In this document: piece after piece, positions 52,301-63,828 of the stretch
How positions within the stretch are numbered: position 1 is the first letter of the stretch
Layout: every line of letters starts with the position of its first letter
Assembly: GCA_013397435.1 (NCBI GenBank)
Contig: VZRG01001582.1
Location: 5,017 to 69,016 of the forward strand
Origin: Erythrocercus mccallii
Taxonomy: Eukaryota > Chordata > Aves > Passeriformes > Dicruridae
Length of the DNA stretch: 64,000 nucleotides
Direction: 5' to 3'
Made by a program: the position numbers and the translations under genes
The notes under the pieces: generated by a model
The model's database searches: none
Told to the model about the DNA's origin: nothing
Seen by the model: only the letters and a program-made list of their open reading frames with translations

Positions 52301-54799
52301 TAAATATGGATTAATATGGGAAAAAGAAGTCTCCATTCCTCAGCAACATGAACATTGGCAATGTAAGTGAGGTTTGTAAAGCAAGTCTGTAAAATGTTTA
52401 AAATATAGGCACATCATTTGGAATTAACAGATCACCACAGTCTGTGACATGCAAGCACATGTTTTGATGGGTTTGCAAACTATATCTTGTCTACTATCAA
52501 CTCTCTGCATCAAGCTGCAATTTTCTTGAAAGCAATTGAATTTAGCTTCTACAGTAATTCTTTTTTTATCGGTGTTTCACGTTGTGACATCATATTAGTA
52601 CATTCAAATAGTCAAAATATTCAGAATAAGATAGCACAAACTTGGTGCAGGAGTACATAGATCAGTGTGGCCAGCATTGTCAAATAGGAGATACACAGCT
52701 TAAGTATTATATAAACTACCTTTTCCCCAAAAACATTAACATAGACAGCAAAATTGTAACAAGATATATCAAAAAATAAGGCACATTTATTTTGATATGG
52801 TAATCTTGAAATAGAAAACTCATTTCAGAGAACACCAGTATCTAAATGAGATTTATAAAAAATCTTGTATTCATGATAAATATGGACATTTCTCATCATG
52901 GTAATGGAATAATTGCACGTATCCCAGTGTGTCAAGTAACAAAATGGGAGTTTTATTAAACATTTCCATTGCAAAATTACTTTGTAGATTCATATTTTTC
53001 TATTTACATAACTCAGGTGAATGGTAGAAGTATTAAATTCTACCATCACTTATCACAAGTACTGCAGGCTTTCATTTTACCACAATTAATAATCCCCTTT
53101 GTGTTGAATAAATTGAAATTAATTGTGGAATAAATTGAGATTATTGTTATTTATATAAATGATTGCAAATATTTGGACATTAGCTACTACACAGGAACAT
53201 TTTATTCCATTTTATTTCCAAGCTGCATCAGGACTTTCTGCACTGAGTTATTTGTACATAAATTCATCAAGAATCAGGAAAAGAAGGCTGTTTAAAATCC
53301 AATCCCCTACTTACGAAAATTAAAACACCAGAAACATCATTAATTAGCATTTAACCTGAGATTTAATCTGTTGAGAGGTTAACATCCATAGAAATGTCTT
53401 CAGTTGTTGTATTAACTGATAATGATGTTGCTATTTTATGAGGGGAAAAAAACCTGAACAACAACAACAACAACAAAAGCTGCTTGCAACATGGCTTTTC
53501 ATTGTGTTGGTCAAAAAAAATTATAGAATGCATTTTTTCTTACAGTATCCAGAAGCTGCAATAACATAAATGTGCCTCTTATTGCACATGAAACTCAGAG
53601 GAGATACAATTGCAGATTCTTCTCTGTCTGAGTATTAAAGCAGGATTTCATCTCAGCCGAATCCGGAACGTATTTATCTCCATAGAACTCATATTTATTT
53701 CACTTATATTTCTGGCATCCGGAGGTGAATGCATCAAAGATAACGATGTGGGTGTAAGACTTTCCACTCTGAATTTGCTAAAGAGTTTATGCACCTTTAT
53801 CTGGAGGGAAATAAACCCAAAAAACTACATTTAGAAAAAGCAGTAAATGCCTTAAAATTGTACAGCTCCTTGCAGTAGCCAGCACAGAAATACTCATGCC
53901 AAAGATTCTGAATATTTTTAAATATCATAGATTAAATATTATACAATAAATTAGATCTTTTTAGACAGTGTTCACTTGTTACGATTCAATGTAATTTAGT
54001 TAGTATATTAAAAATTACTAGAAATATTTGGATTTGAACACTTCTTGTTTCTAAACAAAACAATATTTACTCTTCCGCCCAATAGAAAATCCCAAACCTA
54101 TTTTAAAATTTTATTTTAAAATTCCTACAGATTAATAACCATACCTTTCCCTGAGTAGTGGAACAGAGCAGACTGATGTCTCTGTTTGAAAATCTACAGT
54201 CAAATCCCTTTCTGTGAAGAATCAGAGCAGCTTCATCAGATGGTTTGGTATCTGCCTACAAACAAACACTACAGGAGATTACTCACAAAGTATCAGTCAG
54301 GAAGATATTTTAGGACACAAAAAAAATTGTCCTTATCATACAGCAGATAAAGACATTTACATCTTCAAAAATGTTCAGCCTTGATAGAACTGTCATGCTT
54401 TATAAATTTTATAAAGCTAAACATAGAAAGAACTTAATGGCAAAGACTTGAAACATAACGTACTACAGAATATACATATAGTGTTGAATTTAAAGGTCAA
54501 CAGATGCACATGTACAGACTTAGGACTGAAGTGTAGCTATCATACCTGTATAAACAGGTTTCCCATGAAAATTATAGGGAAGACAGAGAACAAACTAGAA
54601 ATCATATGTTAACAACAATACTCAGTTTTACATATTCAATGGGATTATGTTGAACAAACTTTCATGTAGCAAAACTGCTCTCTAACTCAGCTTAAGGTGT
54701 ACAGAAAAATGTACACTGAAATACACATATGATATAAATGTTATGTTTATCTCTAAGATACTCAGTGTTTTGAGCCTCAATAGACATTAAAGAGTAAAT
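46331..54799. other. Long AT-rich unassigned region
   Basis: No gene or interspersed repeat was recognised over 8.5 kb. Frames are short and scattered. An A-rich patch at about 51180-51260 and an (AAC)n tract at 53457-53475 are the only simple-sequence features. Composition at 48620-49110 is more balanced but shows no exon. Confidence 0.4.
53457..53475. repeat. (AAC)n microsatellite
   Basis: Six uninterrupted AAC units. Confidence 0.8.
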
Positions 54800-54898
54800 T
54801 GCTTCTCACCAGATTTGTGCTCCAGACCATTCTCCAGTTTCATTGCCCTCCCTTGGACATGTTCCAGCCCCTCAATGTCTTTCTTGTGGCTGCACCCC
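54800..54898 (-). mobile_element. CR1 LINE fragment from ORF2
   Basis: On the minus strand the translation reads KKDIEGLEHVQGRAMKLENG followed by LEHKSGE. This is the same part of the CR1 ORF2 C-terminal region seen at about 15810-15900, where LERVQRRATRLVRGLEHKPYEE is encoded. Only about 100 bases are recognisable and neither the 3' tail nor the upstream domain is present. It is an isolated, diverged piece of an old insertion. Confidence 0.82.
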
Positions 54899-54985
54899 TT
54901 CGCTCACTGTAGTCACTTATTTACTATGATGCATTACTTTTTTTTTTTGTTTGTTTATTGTTGGTTTACATTCTTCAGCTCTTAA

Positions 54986-55007
54986 TCTTATTATATATAT
55001 AATAAGA
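54986..55007. repeat. 22-nt perfect AT palindrome
   Basis: TCTTATTATAT followed by its exact reverse complement. Outer bases GCTCTTA (54978-54984) can also pair with TAAGAGC (55003-55009), so alternative hairpins exist. Confidence 0.85.
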
Positions 55008-55151
55008 GCATAAAAAAGATGATTCTATCTAAACCCATGCTAGTTCTTCAGGCTATTTTCCTCTTATTTATTTCTTGTTTACTTGTTCTCACACTGGTGC
55101 TTTTTCATAAAAGCATCTGCCATGAGTTAGGTTCATTTCTGGTACTTCAGA

Positions 55152-55322
55152 ATGTATCTATCGCTTGAAGGAACCAATGCCAAAAAGCTTCAGGCACTCT
55201 GTGAGGCATTAGCTCCTGAAGGTCTACCAAACAAGACTTCTCACCCTAATGGAGCAGCTTGTACCAGCTTCTTTGAAACCTGGCATGACAACGATTCAAA
55301 GTACAACAAATTCATAGTATAA
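55152..55322 (+). other. Unrecognised 56-codon ORF
   Basis: An ATG frame whose product has balanced composition, unlike most AT-driven frames nearby. It contains SLEGTNAKKLQALCEALAPEG and, further on, TSFFETWHDND. The frame stays open for eight codons upstream of the ATG, to a TAG. No domain is recognised and no splice sites are clear. At this length chance is the default explanation. Confidence 0.2.
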
Positions 55323-58300
55323 AGTTCTCATTCATATAGTAAAAAAATTTATAAACTTTGTGGGTTTAAGTACTTCATTTAAAATTGTAAAAATTTATTC
55401 AATAGTATTTGGAGTTGAAATGAGATACTTTTTAGTAAAACACTCACTGTTAAAAACTTTGCATAGTTTACAAATTATGAATAAAACTCAGCTTAAAAAG
55501 ATTCTGTGAACAATAGCTTATAACAACCTAAAATCAACTTTTTAATTTATGAATAGTGCCTACATTCAGTATATGAAAACAAGTTTCCGGTTATTTATTA
55601 ACGTTGATGACTAAAGAAGTTCTTAGCCTGTTCACTGGAGCAGCTGTACCACTTTCTACATGAAGTGAGGTAATAGCTGTGGTATTTTCCTTCTACTATG
55701 AAACTGATTTGGCTTTCATCATCACTGATGTGACAGTGTTACACTTAAAAGTAGATATTTTTATGCACACAAAATAATACTGTCTGCCTAACATCAGATT
55801 AGTGAAACATTAAAATTCATACTGAAAAAGCCTGACTTCCTACAGTTAAATTAATGTTAGAAATGACAAGCCAGTAATGGCTCCTCTAATTCACTTAAGT
55901 TATCTTTTAGTAATCTGCATAAAAAAGGCATGTATGCATTTCAAAGGATGGCATGAATATTTCATCTCCCAATTTTTTAGAATTAAATATTATCTTAATT
56001 AGGATTCAGAATACTTAAAACAAAAAGTTAACAAACAATTAATGGCACCCTGAGTAAAAGTGTTGGTCAGTATGAATATCTATGATTTAGTACTCCACCT
56101 TCTACCAAGTACATGGCAACCCTGTATAAAAAATAAAGCTGTTCTAATCCATTATCAAAGTAGGTGAAAGACAGTTGTCACAGCCTCCACATGCTTTAAT
56201 TTACCTGTTCTTACATCATCTCTAAGTAAATTAGATTAAATACATTTAAGGTTAATGAATGTCGGATCAAGAGTGAACTTAACTTACACCAAATACACCT
56301 TCTACACATGACCATGCTAACTGCATGAAAACCTGTAACAAACTCCTCAATTTTCAAAAATTAACAACATTCTTAAACATGTAAAACTTCACAGTCCTGT
56401 TATTCAATAAAAAATCCCCAAATACTGTGCTATTAAATCTCTAACTAGCCTTCTTAGAAGAGCTGTCAAAGTTTTATTTGATTTTGATATCTGAAAATTA
56501 AAATCTAGTCTTATCAGAAAATAATAAAAAAATTGTTAGGCTTTTTCATAATCAGTATCCCACGGCATTTTGATGAGAAAGCAAAAATGTTTAAACTATT
56601 TTTAAATTCAATTACTGTAAGCTAATAGACACACACTGAAAAGTTTAGGCAATATGGCAAATTTACGTATTTATGCTTAGCATAAAGGGACAAATCCACT
56701 GTGTTCTAGATCTTGAGTCCCAGTTTATTTAATTAGGTAAAATATGTGTCAAAATTCTCAAAAACTGGAGTTCTATTAAGAAAAAAAATCTTTAAATGTT
56801 GTAATTCTAATAGACTGGACTCTTTCATCAAGATATCTTACAACAATAACAATATTCTTTCTGATTTCTACTTTAAATCTTAACTTTTTTTTTTTTAATT
56901 TGGTACCCTCTTATCTGAAATTGTAATAGATCATGGAAAATCAACAGTTTAAGCAATGGATAGGCATAAATCTCTGGAAAAAAATAATTGTGTCAATTAG
57001 CCAGAATTATGTCACTTGTCATTCAAATTCTTGGAAGCAAGAAAAAGGAAGCAGAAAATGAGAAGAGATTTACTGAATTATTTGCAAGGCATAGCATCAT
57101 TTTTGCTGTGGGGAAGAACATTCTGTATCTATAATGACAGTGTTCCTATCCTATGACTGCTACAAGCTTTCAATTTGAAGGGGACATATCCATGCTACAA
57201 GCTCCAGGGCTGTCAATCAGTAATCAATGAAACATACAGCTGTGGACAGGGAAGAGATGGCAGTCTCAAACAGTTCTACATCAGTTGGGAGAGTGGGACC
57301 AGAACAGTCCAGATAAAATCAGAGAATTCATTTACAAATGGTAACATTGAATTCAAAAAGCAGACACTGAGCAAGCCTGTCTTTTCACAGCTTTCACACC
57401 CAGATCATGCAAACAATGGGATGCATTTACACCTCAAAGAGAGAGAAGATGTTCATGAGGGTCTGCCCCTGAACTTGGTGTGTTGAAGTAAACCTGTGAT
57501 GCAAAGCTGGTTGAAGTAAGTGAAGATATGCACGGTGAAGTATGAAATATTCACTTCACATGAAGATTTACTTTAATATCAGGCTTCTTCCTAATTTTTC
57601 AAAAGTACAAGACCCACAAAATCAAGAAAATTTCCACTTTGAAATTCAAAATAAGAATCGGTCACAGCTGAAGGAGCTTACACAAGATTGAACTATTTAC
57701 AGAGACAGCATGAGAAAGAAAACACTTAAGTTTTAAAATACAGATTAGGAAAGAATGATGAACAGATTAAACAGAATATAATTGGATGTTAATACAGACA
57801 TGCTCAGCCATCATGGAGACTCCAGGGGAAAGGGGATAAATCATTTGTATGGCAGAATTAAAAAGGGATTTCACAATGGTGGCAGCACTGGTGAATAGCA
57901 CTGCAATACAACAAAGTTAACATAATCACATTTTAAAAGAAGCTGAAGAACTGAAAAGAATTTATTGAACAGTTGGCAGGAAAAGAATGCAAAATGAATT
58001 CCAGTCCTTCAGTTCATCAAAGGGAAAATGCAATTCTGGTGATTACTACCTACCTTTCTTTCCTTTGAAGGAGAAAATCACTGAGTACAGAAGAGCCTTT
58101 TTTTGTTTGAATTTTTTGTTGTTTCTTTGGTGATGGTTAGACATTTGGGGGTTTTTTGTTTGTTTTGGTTTGGTTTTGGTTTGCCTACCAAAGAACATTT
58201 TCACAGGAACCAATCATTATGAGAAGCTGTTAGAATAACTAAATTAGATCTTGTAATTAAGCTTTAAAAAATTTTAACAATAAAATTTGGGTTTAAAATT

Positions 58301-59131
58301 ATATCCTTTATTAAAACCATACTCAGAACAAACTCTAACGGCCTTAAATTTAATTCTTCTAGTACAGAAAAGGCTGAGGTATATGAATGGCTCTCTCTTA
58401 AACTTTGGGAACTTATTGAAATGTACCCCCTCCAGAGACAGAATCCTGCACTATGCATACTAATATGTTGTGAAAAAAAAATCCCTTCATTCCATGTTAT
58501 TCAAAGAGACACAAGTTTCCAGTTCTTGCAGAATTAACAAAAGCTCATCATAACACACAGTTTATCATATCATATAAACCTGTCCACAAAGTACAAGAAT
58601 AAATTATTTGATTATATTAGCAGGCTGTATCATATGTTTGCTCACCAAAACAGTGGTTTGACCTTACCTTTGATTGAATTGTCCTCAGATTGACTATATG
58701 CATGTCACAAGGCATGGATGATATCAGTGGAGAGAAAGTATTTATCAGCTCTGGGACACCTGAATCTGCATTTGCTGTCATTGGAATTACAGGATGATTT
58801 AAGAAAAGAGAAGTCATATGGCTAAGAAGTGATGGAAAACTGACTGGTGCCTTCTCTTCATTCTGCAAAATACAAAAGAATTATTCAAGTTAACATACTG
58901 TCATGTCTAAATTTTGAAATCCACTTACTTTATACATTATTCTAATAATTACATAGAAAATTTAATTTCTAGACTGTCCATTCAATTAATTTTGGAAACT
59001 TTTGATCACCCACTAACTTTCTTCTATTAATAGGTTTTTATTAAGCTGTTCTTATAAACAGCTATCTTTCAAAATTATGATGATGCATGATTTTATAACA
59101 GCCCTTGTGTTTCTGTGTTAGCCCCTGATGC

Positions 59132-59695
59132 TTGAACAATAGTTTGGAGAAAAAAATTGGTTGCTACTTTAGCAAGTTGCTTCTCTTTATTCAGTATCTT
59201 TTTCTATATGGAGAGGCAGCCTTTTGCAGGCCTCCTTTTCCACATTATTATCTGACCTATATTTCTTTCTTTCTCCAATTTGTATGCCAAATCCCTCTTT
59301 CTATTGTAAATCTATTTCTCTCAAACTGTTCACTGGACCAAATAGCAGCTAGCATCTTTGTCTTGGTCTACATTGCAAAACATTTCTTCCAAAAATTTTA
59401 TTTCAGTGTCATGCCAGCAGGAACCAAAGGCATTCTATCCCAAGATTTAAAAAATTATGTACTTTCCAAAGTTTCATATTTGCATTGTTTTTACTTGGCT
59501 GCAGAGGCTGCCTTACAAACCTTAGATGACCAGATCTTACATATTCACGATAACCAGTTAAATCTCCAGAGAAGACAAGAAAAGAAAACAAAACAACTTC
59601 AAAAAGGCAATTTCTATTTTACAGTGTCAGTGAAGATAAGAGTAAAAATGGAAGTGAAATCATCTTTTGCTCTTATTTTTCCCTTGCATACTTAA
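59132..59695 (+). other. Unrecognised 187-codon open frame
   Basis: The longest open stretch in the AT-rich part of the window. It opens at TTG; the first in-frame ATG is near 59411 and would give only 94 residues. The first half is very hydrophobic (Phe, Leu, Ile, Tyr), reflecting a T- and C-rich plus strand, while the second half is polar and Lys/Gln-rich. No known domain was recognised. T-rich plus strands naturally lack TAA and TGA stops, so chance or decayed coding sequence are both possible. Confidence 0.2.
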
Positions 59696-60109
59696 TTAGA
59701 CAAATCCCTGCTTGTTGGTGATATTTAGCAAAATCTCTGCAGCAAGTTTATTGAAAAAGTAGTATTTTAAGCACTGATACATTAAATTTGCATGTTATGA
59801 TAGGCTGGAAATATGGAAATAAAAAAAATGGGAGATAGTTAAAACAAAGGGGAAGATTATTTTTCAGCTTATAACAGACAATCATAACAGTAATTCCTGT
59901 CTTGGGGGGTGTGTACATGTACGCATATTTATTCAGTATCTCTGCAGTAGCACAAAACAAAGCTGACAGTGAAGAAATTGAAAATATTCCAGGCCTGAAT
60001 CAATGCAAGATGCAATTCTGTTTTATTCTTGGTGCTTTCCTTAGTAATAAGTAACACTCTGCCTCTTTGGTATCTACTAAGCACTGAGGCTTAGTATTTT
60101 TAAGAATCT

Positions 60110-60245
60110 ATTATGACCCTCAAATGATAACAGTGGATTGTTGTAGTGAATTGCTCCTCCATGTATTTCATTGCATTTATTTATATCGAATTCCATCTGC
60201 CACTTTATGGCATCTTTCATCAGTATTGAGTCTTCTAATTCCTCA
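60110..60245 (-). mobile_element. Ancient CR1/L3-like LINE fragment
   Basis: On the minus strand one frame reads AIKWQMEFDINKCNEIH followed by HYNNPLL. This matches the pattern of CR1/L3-clade reverse transcriptases, where a Trp-x-Met-x-Phe-Asn-x-x-Lys-Cys motif is followed by a His and an Asn-Asn-Pro. The residues WQMEF are typical of older lineages rather than young avian CR1. Only about 45 codons are visible, with no 3' tail. Confidence 0.6.
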
Positions 60246-61993
60246 GTTTAGCCTTGATTTTTTTTCATTATCTTGAAAAGTGCAGTATCACTGGTAGAAT
60301 TCATTGTCATGATTTTCTTCTTTTCTAATTACAGTATGAGCAATTTTGCTCTATATACAGTTTAATCTAGAAGTCTTCTGTTCAAGTGCCTGAATACATG
60401 ACCTGTACACAGGGGAAATGTGCAGATCTATGTTCTTTCAAAGAAGAGTTCATTTTTTCACCCCAAAAGGAACACTATTCACTCTGCTGCCATAGAAGCG
60501 CTAAAGTCAGTCAAAACATTCAATTGTCATTTATTTTATCATCTTTCACCTTTTTTTCCACTGTAAAGTAAGTTCATTACTTGCATCTGAGAACTTAAAA
60601 TGAGTCTATTTAAAAGAAAATATTGCAGATAAGCACAGCCTTGAAGGACTGGCAAATGCTAGATCCAGAACTGATTCAACTTGTCTCATTTTTGCTCCCA
60701 TTGTGTCTAAATGTGATATCACAGGCAGGAACATTGTCTTTATGCATTATCCACTTTGGAACTAAGACTTAGGTGGAGATTTCATATTGAACCTTGCATT
60801 CCCACATTGGAACAACTGTCAGTTCTTGAGAATTGCACCAGCAGAAAAAGCGCAGTCATTCACTGAACCTGTGTAATAGCAATGGGAATGAAATGTACAG
60901 AAGGTGTCAAAAGCTGCTAGGAGACTAAGGGAAAAAGATTTTTGCAAACATGGTTGTAGGATATGAAGTTATAATTCTTAAAGTTATCAAGGCCCATGTT
61001 CACCAGAAAGCCCTGTTGGAAAGGCACAGCTGCAGGATAGACAGTTGGAAGTCACCTGGGGGCTGAAGAGATAGTTTTGACTCATGGATAGCACACTGCA
61101 TCTGAACCAGTCAATGGGTGCTCTTCTTCTGTTAAGGCTGGGTTTTGTCTGGTTGAGATTAAGCTGTAAAAGGGGGGTAACTTCTACAATAAAGTGATTC
61201 CCTTCACATGCACAAAGGGGTCTGTGCCCTTGTTCCCCATTGTTATACATGGTGAAGACAATGCTTTCACAGAAGACTGAGAAGGGACTCTTCAAATCAC
61301 ACTCTCCCCTAGGTACATCACAATCATGCAAGGGTTGGAGTATGTCTTTCCCTTCAAGTCTAGTGATCCAGAATTTAAACAGGACTGTCTGGAAAGAGAG
61401 ATGAGAAGGGTTTGCACACACAAACAGTGTAATGGGAAGAATAATTACTCTATTTACACCTTCACCATGTGGATGGCTTTCAGCAGTACCATGCTGATGC
61501 TGCATCAGAAGATGTAGTCCCAGAGTCTCCATCTAATTAAAGTATTGCTCTCTTGAAAGTAACATTATTTTCTCAATTTCCATGACAGCATTTATCACTC
61601 AAAGTCTGAATGGAGCTCCTCTGACTGCCTTACAAACATTAAGTACTGGCAAGAATCTGATGAATGCCAGATGACCATGTGCTGGCTTAATGAGCTCAAA
61701 TCAAAGCAAATACTGCCATTTTAACCATCTTACAGTACATCCATATACAGTTACCCAATTAAAAACTGTGCTGAAATACAACCCTTGAATAACTATGCAA
61801 TAGACATAGATGGACCCTCTTTTAGGATTTTCTCTTGTCATCAAAAGTAAGGCGAATAATTTTAAATTTTCAGTTTTGAGGAGACACAAAGCATAATCTA
61901 ATCTAACATTAGATCATAATTTGCAACAATTTTTAAGAATAGTCCCATCTATAAAAAGTGCCTTTATATCAGAAATGAGCTATTTTTTGATAA
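60246..61993. other. Unassigned DNA containing a 181-codon minus-strand ORF
   Basis: The region at 60980-61540 is the most balanced in composition and is open on both strands. The rest is AT-rich with no recognised element. Confidence 0.35.
60987..61532 (-). other. Unrecognised 181-codon ATG-started ORF
   Basis: The longest ATG-started frame outside the GC-rich and LTR segments. The product is rich in Cys, His and Leu, with a cluster of cysteines in the middle (HDCDVPRGECDLKSPFSVFC) and near the C terminus. No signal peptide, membrane segment or known domain was recognised. A 63-codon frame (61326-61517) is open on the opposite strand. An AATAAAG lies on the plus strand near 61192, so an unrecognised retroelement is another possibility. 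Confidence 0.25.
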
Positions 61994-62126
61994 CCATAGA
62001 AACAATTGAAAGGCTTGGGTTGGAAAGGAACTTAAAGGTCAACTTGTTCCAACCCCTCTGCCACCTACCACATCAGGTTACTCAGGGTCCCATCCTACCT
62101 GGCCTTGAACACTTCCAGGGGTGGGT
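61994..62126 (-). mobile_element. CR1 LINE 3' fragment
   Basis: The plus strand reads CCATAGAAACAATTGAAAGG then GGGTTGGAAAGGAACTTAAA and TTGTTCCAACCCCTCTGCC, the complement of the CR1 3' end. This is followed by CTGGCCTTGAACACTTCCAG, a CR1 hallmark. A short internal part of the consensus between these blocks is missing. The fragment stops before any recognisable ORF2 coding. Confidence 0.88.
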
Positions 62127-63418
62127 GAGGGGGACCAATCTGATTTTTATTTATGCCTCAACATATGTTATACATGAAGTGAAGAATTCCTATGGGGCTG
62201 TACATGTGCTGGCAGCCCTGTCTCCAGGGAGACTTCGCCTGGCAGCTGATCAGGGAGAGAAGCTTCCAGGACTGGGCTGTGAGCAACACCCCCCACTTGC
62301 CTGTGGGGCAGATGCCTAGGAAATATTCCCGGGAAATCGGGCTGTAGGAGGGACTTCATACACATACAAGCAGGTAACTGCGACACAAGGGAGAGCCATG
62401 TTGCTTTGGGTTTCTTGGAGGGATCAGGGGCTCACTCAGAGGGCCAGCTTGACCCTTCTCCCCTTCAGCCTTTTCCTCTCCATGGTCCTGCTTCCCTGCC
62501 CATGCCTGCTTTGCCCTACTTCACCATTCCCAGCTCACCGCTGTGGTGACTTGGTGTTTCACAGCCCCCCTCGACAGAGCAACCACCGCCACCACTCTAT
62601 TTCATGAGCTGCCCACTGCTTGTGTAAAAAGCCACTCTGCCTCCAAGACTCAAAGGGTTTTCATGTAAGAGTTTAAATCAAGTAACTAAAGTCCTTAATT
62701 AGAGGGGGAAAATGCTGATTAGACTCTTCAGAAATAATTTAATTGAACAGAAGAAAGGAATGGAAAATTCTGTAGAGGAAAAAAAGCAAGCTGAAGAGCT
62801 GATAATGGGACACCAATTTAGCTAATGGAGAACCAATGAACTCTTCAATACAGACAAGTATATCTAAAACTTCCCATATAAAACTAAGGAAGGGAAACTG
62901 AGGAAGACAGTTTATCAAATCATATTATTGTGACTATTTTCTCCTCCTCTAAACTCTTCTCTGCAATGACTAAGTCACCAAAAAAAACCTTCATTGTAAC
63001 AGTAAACCCCTACTGGCATTCACACTACCTAATGTGGATGCTGACTCAGTGTAAGAATAATCAAATAAAACTGGAAACAGGTAGAATTCTGGGCCTGCTA
63101 AATCAAGGGATGCAGACTAAAACAGTCTGATACCAAATCACTTGGATTATTGCTGGAAAGAAAAAGTTTCTCATTCTCTTTCATGTTGTGTCAGGAAACA
63201 ACTTTTATCAACTTTCTCTCTGACAGTTTCAGAAAACCAATGGGCAGCACTCTTCAAAGGAGAATGTTTCTGCACTGAAAAATCTAATCTGTGGAGCAAA
63301 AACTCTTTTCAGAGCATCTTTATTACCAAAGCATATGGAGACAATATTTTTAAATATCTTAACCCTGAATTAGCAACTGACAGCAATTGAGAATGTGAGT
63401 CAAAGAATTCCAAAGACA
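62127..63418. other. Unassigned DNA
   Basis: The first 500 bases are richer in G+C and hold short frames on both strands; the rest is AT-rich. No gene or repeat was recognised. Confidence 0.35.
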
Positions 63419-63424
63419 AATATG
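63419..63424. repeat. Target-site duplication AATATG (left)
   Basis: AATATG precedes the LTR start and recurs exactly at 63823-63828. Confidence 0.85.
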
Positions 63425-63822
63425 TGTTGTATTGCACTAATTAGGTAGTTCATTCTTGTATTTTGCACTGGGTGTTTTTTCTCTTACTAACACATCCTGT
63501 ATCCTTCCCACAATCCCCAGTTTCCCCTGCACACTTGATCCCCCAGGTGTCACCTCCCCTTGGGTCTGCCACCAGTGGCCAGCAAACCCCCTCCCCTCCC
63601 CCTCCTGGACCAAGGGCACAAAAGTGACCGGCCCAGGTGACCCTTCCTCTTTTCCCTGCCCGGACACATGGAATAAGTTCTGCCAATAAACTGTGGGACT
63701 GTACCCTGAGAAGAGAGAAGAGCGCCTTTCATCTTTTACCTTTTGTCCTTGCCTTAATATTTCCCCCCAAGGGCCATTGCTAGCCAGGGCTGGTCCCTTT
63801 TGGGGTGCAGGAAATTGAGGCA
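63425..63822 (+). repeat. Solo LTR, second copy of the 25438 family
   Basis: Runs from TGTTGTATTGC to GAGGCA between exact AATATG duplications. AATAAA is at 63685-63690. It matches 25438-25831 throughout; differences are about two dozen substitutions and a few 1-2 base indels. One of these, an extra A in the ACAAAAGTG stretch, shifts the antisense frame seen in the other copy. Different target duplications prove that the two are independent insertions, not the ends of one element. Confidence 0.9.
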
Positions 63823-63828
63823 AATATG
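63823..63828. repeat. Target-site duplication AATATG (right)
   Basis: Exact copy of 63419-63424. Confidence 0.85.

Larger units (their letters stand above)
54899..60109. other. AT-rich unassigned region with unexplained small ORFs
   Basis: Holds an AT palindrome (54986-55007), a 56-codon ATG frame (55152-55322), a non-ATG frame of 103 codons (57175-57486), a T/G-rich patch at 58090-58185 and the long frame at 59132-59695. None matches a known family. No interspersed repeat was recognised. Confidence 0.35.
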
